From Amborella trichopoda (lineage: Eukaryota; Streptophyta; Magnoliopsida; Amborellales; Amborellaceae), in contig NW_006498233.1 of NCBI RefSeq assembly GCF_000471905.2, positions 1,651,231 through 1,715,230 on the forward strand: 64,000 bases of DNA. Reading direction: 5' to 3'. The translations under genes and the position numbers were made by a program. The notes under the pieces were generated by a model. It saw only the letters and a list, made by a program, of their open reading frames with translations. It ran no database searches and had not been told where the DNA came from. Shown here piece after piece: positions 44,520-54,336 of the stretch (position 1 is the stretch's first letter; each line of letters begins with the position of its first letter).

Positions 44520-47500
44520 TGGTTAGGTGCCTCGATCACGCCCTCCGGATCCTTCTAGGGATAGGGTAGCACACGTCATGAGTTTCGAGGGAAGACCCCG
44601 AGACGTTTTTGAGTTTGCTCTCTCGGGAACCTCGTTCGAGAAAGGGGGTAGGTGTTACCAACCGATGAGAGAGGAATTTAAGGTGGGTTCAAGACTTACT
44701 CGAGCTGGCTCGCGTGGGCTTCCTCTTAGATCATGAAGAAAGCCCCCCAGTAATAAAACTGGTTCAGAATCACCTTCCTTGGCTTGTATTCTTCTTGTTT
44801 TATGCAATCACGCACATATGGCAAAGGTTATAAGACAGGAGGGTCAGACCTCACCCTTTTTCTCTTTGATGAACGTACACAAGCACACGCATTCAAAAAG
44901 AAAAAATACGAGAAGAAAGGCGAGGGAGAGAAGAATTTGTCTGAGCGGGAGGATTAGAGTGGTGACTAAGCTGATGAATAATTGGCCTGACGTGGTACTA
45001 AAACGGGCACGATAACTAAGACCGGCTCACAAGATTACTACTAAGTGTCATTACCAGTACCAACTAGTTGGGCACGATGGTTAGTCTGTCGTGGAAATAA
45101 AGCGGGCCAAGTAATCTTAGCACAACAACATTACGGTAAGACGACAAGACTACCATGAGAGGTTAACCTCAATCCCTCTTAGTCGAAAGAAAGAGTAACA
45201 AAATGATGGTTATGAAGAAATAATAAGAAGTGAAGTAAGAGAAGAAGGGAACAAAAGGAGGGAGTGAGAATAAAGGAAGAGAAGAGTATGAAAGGTAGGA
45301 GAATAAAAGAGAGAGAGAGAGAGAGAGAAGGAAGACACAGTCGACGTTAGGCATTGTCGGTTGTGATAGAAGGAAGAGAGAGAAAACACAGTCGTCGCTA
45401 AGCTTCACGGACTATGCTTGAAGAAGAGAGAGAAAACGTAGTAGACGCTAGGCTTCGATGATTACATTATAAAGAGAAGAGGAGAGAAGACGCAGTCGGC
45501 ACTAGGCTTCACCAACTGTGTTATACAGAGAAGAGGAGAGAGAAGACACAATCAGTGTTAGGCTTCGTCATCTGTGTTATATAGAGAAGAGGAGAGAGAA
45601 GATACAGTCGACACTAGGCTTCATGGATTGTCAGAAGAAGAGAGAAAAAATGCAATCGGCGCTAGGCTTCAACGATTGTGAGGAGAAGAGAGAGAATATG
45701 CAGTTAGTGCTAGGCTTCACCAATTGTGAGGAGAAGAGAGAGAAAGCATAGTCGACGGTAGGCTTCACCGACTGTCAAACAAAGAGAAGGAGAGACGCCG
45801 CCGGTGCTAGGCTTGCACTGGTTGTGATGAAAGAGAAGCAAGAGAGCTGACTGTGATAAAAATGGAGAGAGAGAAATCCAACCGACGCTAGGCTTCACCG
45901 ACTGGCTTCAAAAGAGAAAGAGAGAGAGAAACCCAACCGGTGCTAGACTTCACCGATTGGCTTCAAAAGAGAAGGAGAGAGAGAAATTCAACCGGTGCTA
46001 GGCTTCACTGGCTGCCTTCGGAAGAGAAGGAGAGAGAGAAACCCAACCAGCGCTAGACTTTACCGACAAGCTTCAATAGAGAAACAGAGAGAAATCCAAC
46101 CGGCGCTAGACTTCACCGACTGGCTTTAAAAGAGAAATAGATATAGATGAGAAGAGGAGAGATAGAGATAAGAATGAGAAATAGGGGAGGATAGAGAAAG
46201 AGATAGAGATAAGATAAAGGGGAGGAGAGAGAAAGAGATAACGATGACATAGAGGGGAGAAGAGAGAAAGAGATAAAGACGAGATAAAGGGAAGGAAAGA
46301 GAAAGAGAGGAGGAGAGAGAAAGTTACATGTCCGAAGGGTACTAACCATTTTCTACTCTCTCCTCTCTCTCTCTCTCCAAGACGTACCCAAGAACTTCAG
46401 CAAGAATGGAAATTTTATTGAATCAATAAAACATGAACCGAAGGTTTGTACAATTTAGCTTTGCATGTTTATATAAAGTTGGGCTAAAACATGGGTGTAC
46501 ACCCAAAAAATAACTAGAATTGAAGATAATTACAATTTATTTGAATTTAAAGAAATTCTAAACATAAGTGCAAACGGACTGTTTTGCCCCTAATTTAACA
46601 ATATATGAAATTCCAGAACAGCCCCTGCTGCTGCTCGAGAACTTGCATAATCTTTCATGGTTGATTCGAGGTCGTTTTGATACCCATTTGATCGAAAGAT
46701 TATTATTTTCTTGTAGGGCTCGACATGTCGATCATTTTGATACCAACTTCGAGCCATTGATCGTGTTTTTTAGCCATGATCACGAGACTTGAAATTTGCT
46801 TGAATCTTGGAAACTTTGGATTGATAGTGTGCTCGTTTCTTAATATTTTTATGTGATTTCTTCATCGTAGTGCACAAAGCATGCCGTCACGATAGCGTGG
46901 CAACAAACGTTGCTGGATTTCGTGTTCCGATGAAGATTTTGTCGTCTTGAGTTTTTGACCGTAATCTTGAAATTCGACGGTAAAAATTTATAACTGCTTT
47001 GACACATTTGTATGTGAAATCCAATCATTCATCATATGCGAGGTTCAGACCAGAGATTGCCTCGGATCTAACGGACATAATGCAATTGGTTCCGTGCCGA
47101 TCGAGTTTGCGAGCATCGTGATCTAGCTGCTCGAATGAGGCGTGCTGTTGTTGAATTTTCTACAACTTCCTTCATGTATCAATGACTTTCATTTAGTTTT
47201 TCTCCTTGCTCGGGTGTCACCACGGGGCGTACCACGTATCGAATTGCTCGTCTTGATGCTTACCAAATTTGAGAGTGATCCAACTTGGAATGGGTGAGAT
47301 ATAGGCCTTGAAAGTGACTACTTGGAACTGTAAAACCAGCCATCTTTAATGGTGTTTTGATGCAGAGTGGCCACACTGGAATAGTGTGCAGCCTATCCCT
47401 TTTCAGTATTTTACCCATAACTTTATCTTGGAGTTTCTGATTAAGCTGAAACTTGACTCATAGAGGTTTTCAACTGTTTCGAATCTAATGGTGGTAGTCC

Positions 47501-47798
47501 TACAGTTGTTTGAAGCACCAAAAGTGTGGCTCTAGTTACATGGTCCTTTTCAGTGTGGTAGAGACCGATTTCACTGAAATTGCTTCTTTGTGTTCACTGA
47601 AATTTCACTGAAATTGCTTCTTTGTGTTCACTGAAATTGCTTCTTTGTGTTCACTTGGCTGGTGGTTTTTTAAAGTACTGATGAAGATCTTGACAAATTC
47701 TGGGGCCATTCTGAGACTATCAGGAATTTCCACTATTTTGTAGGCTTTATGCCTTGCTTCCTATCACGGACCACGGTGCTGAACAATACGTTCAAACA
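44520..47798 (-). repeat. 5' LTR of element D
   Basis: Read on the - strand it runs TGTTTGAACGTATT...GGCACCTAACCA, 3,279 bp. The TATA box (CTTTATATAAAC) is at 46,468-46,476 and AATAAA at 46,414-46,419. U3 is thus about 1.3 kb, R is short, and U5 is about 1.9 kb with the hairpin minisatellite (45,340-46,130) and GA tract (46,130-46,370). A 30-35 bp unit (CACTGAAATTGCTTCTTTGTGTT) is repeated three times near 47,570-47,660. Beyond 47,798 the sequence re-enters another LTR in mid-course, so D is inserted in E's 3' LTR. Confidence 0.85.
45340..46130 (-). repeat. Hairpin minisatellite in U5 of element D
   Basis: About 14 units of 45-60 bp have cores such as CAGTCGGCGCTAGGCTTCAC and CACCGACTG arms. 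It lies after the TATA box and AATAAA of the LTR, and so in the transcribed leader. Confidence 0.85.
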
Positions 47799-48823
47799 CC
47801 ATGATCTTGAGACTTGAAATTTGGATAAATCTTGAAAACTTTGGATCGATTATGTTCTCGTTCCTTGATGTTTTTCATTAATTTCTTTGCTGAATCACAC
47901 TGATCATGCCATCATGATCACCCTGCACCAAACGTAGCTCGATTTCGTATCTGGATGAAGATTGAAGATTTCATCGTCTTGAGTTTTTAGCCAGAATCTT
48001 GAAATCTGTTGGCCAGAATTTACAGCATCTTTGATGCCTCTGTGTGTGAAATCCAATCATTCATCGTACGCTAAGTTCGGACTAGAGATTGACACGGACC
48101 TTACGCACATAATATAATTGGTTTCATGCCCATCGGGTATGCGAGCGTCATGAATTGACCACTCGAGCAGGGCATGCTAATGCTGAATTTTCGACAACTT
48201 CCTTTACAGATCATCAACTTCTCTCTAGGTTTTCTCCCTGCTCGAGCATCGTCACGGGATGTACCACATATTAAAACACTCATCTTGATGAGACGAACAC
48301 GCTCACAAATTTTAGGAGCGATCCGACTTGGAACGAGTGAGATATAGGCCCCGAAAGTCACTACCCGTGACTGTAAAAATAGCCACCTTTAATGGTGTTT
48401 TAGTGCAGGGTGGTCACACGAGAGTAGTGTACGGCTACCCCTTTTTGATATTTTATCCATAACTTTGCTCTAGAGTGCTTGATTAAATAAAAAATTGAGC
48501 TATAAGGGTATTCAACCATGCCAGATCCAATGGCAATGGTCCCACAGCTGTTTGACGAACCAAACTATATCTCTAGCTACGGGGTTCATTTCAGGGTGTT
48601 AGGGGCCGATTTCACCGAAATTGTTTCCTTGTGTTCACTGCATTAAACATGTCTGGTCATGATGAAACTTGGTAGGTCGTATTTTGAAGTGTTGGTGAAG
48701 ATTTTGACCAATTATGGAGCCATTATGATACTGTCAAAATTTCCACTGTTTTGTAGGCTTTATTGACCCGCTTCCTCTTTATTCCGCATCAGGGACCAAG
48801 GTGCTGAAAAATGCGTTCAAACA
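47799..48823 (-). repeat. 3' LTR fragment of element E (U3 part)
   Basis: It begins (- strand) TGTTTGAACGCATT right after E's polypurine tract and matches the first 1,025 bp of the D and solo LTRs. It stops at CCATGATC, the position equivalent to about 46,776 in D's LTR, where D's own LTR is inserted. The rest of this LTR would lie beyond D's missing 3' end and is not in the window. Confidence 0.8.
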
Positions 48824-48840
48824 GCTTGCCCCACAGTAGG
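48824..48840 (-). promoter_or_regulatory. Polypurine tract region of element E
   Basis: On the - strand CCTACTGTGGGGCAAGC abuts the LTR start TGTTTG. It parallels B's tract at 25,039-25,054. Confidence 0.65.
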
Positions 48841-49760
48841 TTGTGTTTTGAGAGAAGTGAGAAGGACAACATTCGAAAAATTCCTTCTGTTATATTACTT
48901 TTTTCTTCCTAGCCACAGGACCACGTGAACACCGAGGAGATTCACGTAATGGTGTAACTAGGATGCTCAGATGTAGGGATGCATTATTTGCGGTCCGTTT
49001 GTGGAGACTTCAGAGGGAGAAGAGGCTTTTTTGAGGGATCTTATCGAAGTCCTCACCCATGTGTGGACTATTTGTGATTCTGAAGCTGAGGATTTTATAG
49101 GTACCTCGTCAGTAAAAATCAAGCCCGTTTGAAAATTGAGTGCCTTGTCGAAGGGCATTGTTCCCATTTGGTCTAGGTTTGTGTATATCCTCTGGTGTTG
49201 AGCCACATTTCGAGGATTATGTGAATGGTATGATGAAAGGCCTTGCGTCGGCACCATCTGCTTCATGCATCAATCATTCCTTGGCGAGTAGGCTCAGTTT
49301 ATGAAGATAACCACTTTGGGTACCACCCCTACCCACTGCTTTGTAGCTACGACAATCATCTGATTGCCCCACCAAAGTTATGGCTGACCAGTTATTCCTT
49401 GGCGAGTAGGGTACCTCAGTTTATCGAGATAACCACTTTGGGTACAACCACCCTTACCCACTGTTGTGCAGCTACGACAATCATCTGATTGCCGCTCCAA
49501 AGTCATGGTTGAGTTAGCTTCCTTGGGGCATCTCCGGCATCTTGGCAGTGTGTTTGTAACCTCGTGGGAATGAAGCTCTTTTTGATGAGACTCATCCTGC
49601 CGTCTAAGCAAGTATTCTATCTTTCGAGTCCTTTTTACAACTGAACTCAGGCTATCAGAATCTTTTCCTTGAAGCTCATTTTTTTTTTTCTTTTTTTTTT
49701 TGTCAAGGCATTGTGACACTGGGGATTTTTCTTTTTTTGAGTATGGACTGAAGCCACCTG
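48841..49760. repeat. 3' non-coding region of element E with a 123-127 bp tandem duplication
   Basis: Two copies of a segment beginning CATTCCTTGGCGAGTAGG lie at about 49,267-49,390 and 49,392-49,515, including GATAACCACTTTGGGTAC and TACGACAATCATCTGATTGC. A T-rich run is at 49,680-49,706. The rest is unique. No gene. Confidence 0.75.
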
Positions 49761-50560
49761 TTGAAGCGAGTGCTACATCAACTGTTTATTAGTCTAAGCA
49801 TCCTTTGTGGATTTTCACTTGAACTTGGGAAGCGGCACCGTAGAGACGGTTTTCACCAACTTCCTTTTATTTGGGGTTCTTTTACCCATGACCTTTTGGC
49901 CATGTCCACCTTTGTTTTCCATTTTTACTCACGATGCCCTTTCAGGTTTTCACCGTGCCCCATTTTTTTATTCACGGAACTCTGTTACTCATGGTTTCAT
50001 GACCATGTCCGTCCATTATTTTTACTCACGGCGTTCCCTTATTAAGGTATACACCATGCTCGTTATTTCATCATTTTTTTTTGTGAAGGCGTAATTAGGG
50101 TCATGCTTATGGAACTTGTACGAAGCCTTTTAACGTCATGCAACCAGGACGTGCACTACAGTTTAAGGTCATATAGCTGGACCACAATAGAGATGGATGG
50201 CAGTCCGTAGGGACCATGAGGTGAGTATGGTAGTGGTTTTAGCTCACTTTTGGGGAGATGGCATGAGGCTACCTATGAAAGATGGATGATGTATGAAAAG
50301 TGAGTGAAAAATGACGACCCACTAGCTTACAAAAAGTATGGGTGGCGGGATGGTTCACCATTTTGTGAGCGCGGGTGAAACTCACTGGGGAATGATGTAG
50401 AATGATGATGGAAAAGAACTCATTTGGGAGATAATAAAGGTGATGCGCGCACACAGTCGGTTAGGGAAGACGTGCGTGAAGATACGCGTAAAAGGTGTGT
50501 GCGTGTATGTGGGGGTGAGTTTTAAGGTCATGCCTCCGGGACCTATGCGAAACAATTTTA
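49761..50560 (-). other. 3' non-coding region of element E, ATGAGTAAAAATGACGG motif part
   Basis: This is the inverted equivalent of 28,000-28,654 in A and 23,980-24,230 in B, with repeated TTTTACTCA(C/T)G-type motifs on the + strand at 49,880-50,040. No gene. Confidence 0.6.
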
Positions 50561-51880
50561 TGTCATGCGGCCATGACATGCACTGTGGTTTATGGTCATA
50601 CAGTTGGACTGGGGTTACGCAGTTTAAAGTCATACAATTAGGACCATGCAGTTTAAGGTCATGCAACTAGACCTCCGCTACAGTTTAAGGTCGTATAGTT
50701 TTGCCCGTGGTGCAGAGCCATTTAATGTCATGCAGCTAGAACGTGCACTATGGTTTAAGGTCATACAGCTGGACCGTGGTTATGAAGTTTAAAGTCATAC
50801 AACTAGGACCATGCAGTTTAAGGTCTTGCAACTAGACCTCCGCTATAGTTTAAGGGCGTATAGTTTGGACTGGCGCTGAGCCTTTTAATATCACATGGCT
50901 AGGATGTGCACTTTAGTTTAAGGTCATACAGTTAGACCGTGGTTATGCAGTTTAAAGTGATACAACTAGGATCATGCAATTTAAGGTCATACATCTAGAC
51001 CTCCGCTACAGTTTAAGGTCATATAGTTTGGATCTTGGTGCTGAGCCTTTTAACATCATTCGACTAGGACGTGCACTATGGTTTAAGATCATACATCTAG
51101 ACCGTGGTTATGTTGTTTAAATTTATACAACTAGGACTATGCAGTTTAAGGTCGTGCAACTAAACCTCCGCTACAGTTTAAGGTCATATAGTTTGGACCA
51201 TGGCGCTGAGCCTTTTAACGTCATGCGGCTAGGACGTGCACTATGGTTTAAGGTCATACATCTGGACTGTGGTTATGCAGTTTAAAGTCATGCAACTAGG
51301 ACCATGCAGTTTAAGGTCGTTGCAACTAGAACTCTGCTCTAGTTTAAGGTCATATATTTTGGACCATGGCGCTGAGCCTTTAAATTTCATACGGTTAGGA
51401 CGTACACTACGGTTTAAGGTCATACAGCTGGACCATGGTTATGCACTTTAAAGTCATACAACTAGGACAATGCAGTTTAAGGTTTTACAATTAGATCTCC
51501 GCTACAGTTTAAGTTCATATAGTTTGGACCATGACGCTGAGCCTTTTAATGTCATGCGGTTAGGTCGTGCACTATTGTTTAAGGTCATACAGCTGGGCCG
51601 TGGTTATGCAGTTTAAAGTCATACAACTAAGACCATGCAGTTTAAGGTCGTGCAACTAGACCTCCTCTGCAATTTAAGGTAGTATAGTATGGACCATGGC
51701 GTTGAGCCTTTTAATGTCATGTGACTAGGACGTGCACTATGGTATAAGGTCATATAGCTGAACTATGGTTATACAGTTTAAAGTCATACAACTAGAACCG
51801 TGCAGTTTAAGGTCGTGCAACTAGACCTCTGCTATAGTTTGAGGTCATATAGTTGGGACCATGCAATTTAGGGTCATGCA
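50560..51880 (-). repeat. Regular 165-bp tandem array, element E
   Basis: Seven units are marked on the + strand by GAGCC(T)TTTAA: 50,715, 50,878, 51,043, 51,208, 51,374, 51,539 and 51,704. Spacings are 163-166 bp. Each unit is made of four to five 32-38 bp subunits with GTTTAAGGTCATACA-like cores. This is the most regular of the four arrays of the family here. Confidence 0.93.
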
Positions 51881-52400
51881 TTTAGTCCATTGTGTGGGTC
51901 GCCATATAGCTGGAGCTCCATGGGGAATAGGTCTGTGGATGGCAATCCGACTTCCTGGGGATAAAATTGTTAAGGTCATACATAAGCATAGGGCTGAGAT
52001 GGATATGGTGGCCCAACGAGGGATGGCGAACGGAAGCGGACTTCACTAGGGATTAGGGGGGGCAACCGTGACTCCCTAGGGTGAAAGATAAGACTCTATG
52101 GAGAATTGACTTATGACAGGTAACCCTACTCCCTAGGGATAAGATAGCTTGGTATGAAATCGATCCACTAGGGATTGGTGAGGTAAGAATGACCCTAACT
52201 CCAATGGGGATAATGGGCTACTGCATGGGTGTGACTCCTACTGAGGATGAGGTACAGTGGCCTACTTCTAACTCCATTGGGGATGATAGGTCACGGCTTG
52301 AGTGTAACAGCCTGGGTGAAACTCCACTAGGGATGACGGGACACACAAGGCTTCGGCCTAGAGTAAGCGACAATAACCAGCTTGAAATACAGCTGGTGCC
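51881..52400. repeat. 'ACTCC(A/T)NGGGGAT' motif region, element E
   Basis: Spaced copies of ACTCCATTGGGGATGATGGG-type sequence, equivalent to 29,456-29,984 in D and inverted to 11,346-11,870 in A. No gene. Confidence 0.6.
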
Positions 52401-52429
52401 AGGTGCAACAACCATTATTTCTTGAGCAA

Positions 52430-52720
52430 TCAGCCGATGCTAACTCCTCGAAAATGCAACTGGCACTGAAAGCAGCCAACAGTGCTTCTTAACCAGTCAG
52501 CTGACACTGGATTGTTAAAAACATAGCCGGCGCTAAGGACTATCGGTGTTATTGCTTGAACACTGTCGATGCTGAGTTGGTAGACACACAACCAGCGTTG
52601 TGCATTCTTTCGAACACAACCGGTGCTGAGTTTTCAAGCACATAGCCGGTGCTGTGGTTGGTGAAACACAGCCGACGGTGAGTTGTTGAAACTTAGTCGG
52701 CGTTGGGTTGTTGAAACTCT
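52430..52720. repeat. CCGGTGCTGAGTTGTT short repeats upstream of antisense promoter, element E
   Basis: About eight units 30-40 bp apart. A second group of the same motif lies at 53,440-53,630, on the other side of the TATA box, as in A. Confidence 0.7.
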
Positions 52721-52892
52721 GCCATGACCCGAGCCCGACTCGGTCTAGCCCATTTGCTGGGATTTTACAAGTGGAGATGAGAGTTTCCTCAAGCCTCGGG
52801 TCGAAGCCCGACCCTGCCCATCATCGTTTGGCTTTCCTTGAATGTAACTAGGATTCCCAGTTTTGTGAGGAGCATTCTAAGGTAGTGTTGGC

Positions 52893-52900
52893 TGTATAAG
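52893..52900 (+). promoter_or_regulatory. Antisense TATA box, element E
   Basis: TGTATAAGGGGCTAAAACCCC stands on the + strand opposite to pol. Its context matches D (30,344) and A (10,865, - strand). No PMD-like gene follows in this copy. Confidence 0.55.
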
Positions 52901-52919
52901 GGGCTAAAACCCCATTTTC

Positions 52920-53430
52920 TTCACTTTTGACCGAAGGTAAAAAAAACTTAAACAAAATTTTAGTGAAGAGTAGAGGGTGCCCGGTAGAAGCTCGAGCAAG
53001 CAGCCAAGAATTCCAAAAAAATCTTTGCAGGGAAGGTTTTGGCAAACAGTGGGATTCCAGGAAGGGTCTTGTAGGGAAGGTTTTTGGCAAACAGTAGGAT
53101 TCTAGCAAGTTTCTTGCAGGGAAGGATTTGACAAGCAAGAACTCTGTCAGGGATTTGATGAAGTTTGCAGAAAAAGGAGCATGAAAGCAAGTGCTCCGGC
53201 AAGCCTCCTTGTGAAGACTTCGACAAGATTGTCAAGGGCTTGCGAGGAGGAGTTTGCAGGGAGTTCACGGAGAAACAGGGGAGGTTCTTACTGCAGTTTC
53301 AAGGGTAGAAGAGACGGGCAGTACAACGGTGGGCCATCGTGGAAGGTAGACCGTTATAGGAGGTGGACGGTTTTCCTTGGAAATCATGTGACCATTAAGG
53401 AGGTGTAGAAACCTAGGCCTTGAAAACGAG
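52920..53430 (+). other. Putative antisense leader, element E
   Basis: It contains two copies of GCAGGGAAGGTTTTGGCAAACAG-like sequence about 52 bp apart (near 53,027 and 53,077), as in D. No gene. Confidence 0.5.
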
Positions 53431-53439
53431 GAGTCTCGG

Positions 53440-53630
53440 TAAGCAAACAGTCGCGATAGCGCCGGTGTTAACAAAAGCACTACCAGTGTTAAGACAGTCG
53501 GCGCTGAGGGTTAGAAGTATAACCGACACTGACACAACTGGTGTTGATCCTTGAGAAAGGCAGTCGGTGCTAAAAGTTAGGAGCACGGCTGGTGCTGGCC
53601 TTTGGAGGACACAGTCAGCACTGGCTTCAA
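53440..53630. repeat. CGGCGCTGAGG short repeats downstream of antisense promoter, element E
   Basis: Five to six units, equivalent to 10,005-10,270 in A. Confidence 0.6.
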
Positions 53631-53965
53631 GCGGCACTCATCAGTGCGTGTGTCCTGCCATGACACACATAGTGCTGCTCGCATGTGGCAATAAGTTACA
53701 TGCAGGAATTACGACGGTCGGCGATGAGCTACGTACTGCAATGTTCATGGGCCGACAAAGGGTGGTCAATGATGGTAAGGCATGGCTCGTAATACCAGTT
53801 GGAAGCCAAGTCCTCCAGTGCAACAGTGAAGTCCATGTTGTTCTGTGGAAGGGCATCCACTGCAAACAGAGTATGCTCTTCATCATAGGTCAGTTCCTTG
53901 TCAAAGCGGCCTGCTTTGTATGTTTGATGTACAGGTCATGTGAGATACCTGGCTTGTATGTTTGA
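53600..53965. other. Conserved unassigned segment after pol, element E
   Basis: Counterpart of 9,690-10,016 in A. An open + strand frame of 132 residues contains GSQVLQCNSEV and WKGIHCKQSMLFIIGQF; the sense strand is also open. Family not recognised. Confidence 0.4.
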
Positions 53966-54336
53966 TATACACGTCGGATGAACTGAAACTAACTTCTTCG
54001 AGTGGTTTCGTTCGTCTTCTAGCACTTAACCTTCCTCTTACTCATCAGATGAATTGAAGATAACTCTCAAAGTGGTTTTGCTTCTTCTTCATGAGGAACG
54101 CCTTTCTTTGGTGGGTTTGCTTCTTCTAGGAGAGCAATTATTTCATGGGTTTGCTTCTTCTGAGAGAGCAATTCTTTTGGGCCTATAACCATTCTCTTAT
54201 CCTCCTATGCAAGAGACACAGTGCAGGTTTTTGGTTTGTAACCATCCTCTTATCCTCAAATGCAAGAGGCTTGTAACCTCCCTAATAATGGGCTTCTTAG
54301 TTTATAACTTGTAACTCGTTTTTACTGCAATAAAAA
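53966..54336. repeat. Post-pol non-coding segment with short repeats, element E
   Basis: TTTGCTTCTTCT-type repeats (54,085-54,180) and a TCTTATCCTC repeat (54,190-54,260) mirror 9,385-9,590 in A. No gene. Confidence 0.6.

Noticed and set aside
44520-48823. One 4.3-kb LTR shared between E and D, giving a tandem element
   Set aside because: A second LTR start at 47,798 and the repeated CCATGATC position show two LTR copies, so nesting is the simpler reading; it is kept as an alternative.
50560-51880. Regularly spaced repeats that could suggest a CRISPR array
   Set aside because: The 'spacers' are themselves repeated, the unit is a nested tandem repeat of 165 bp, and the setting is a plant retrotransposon.
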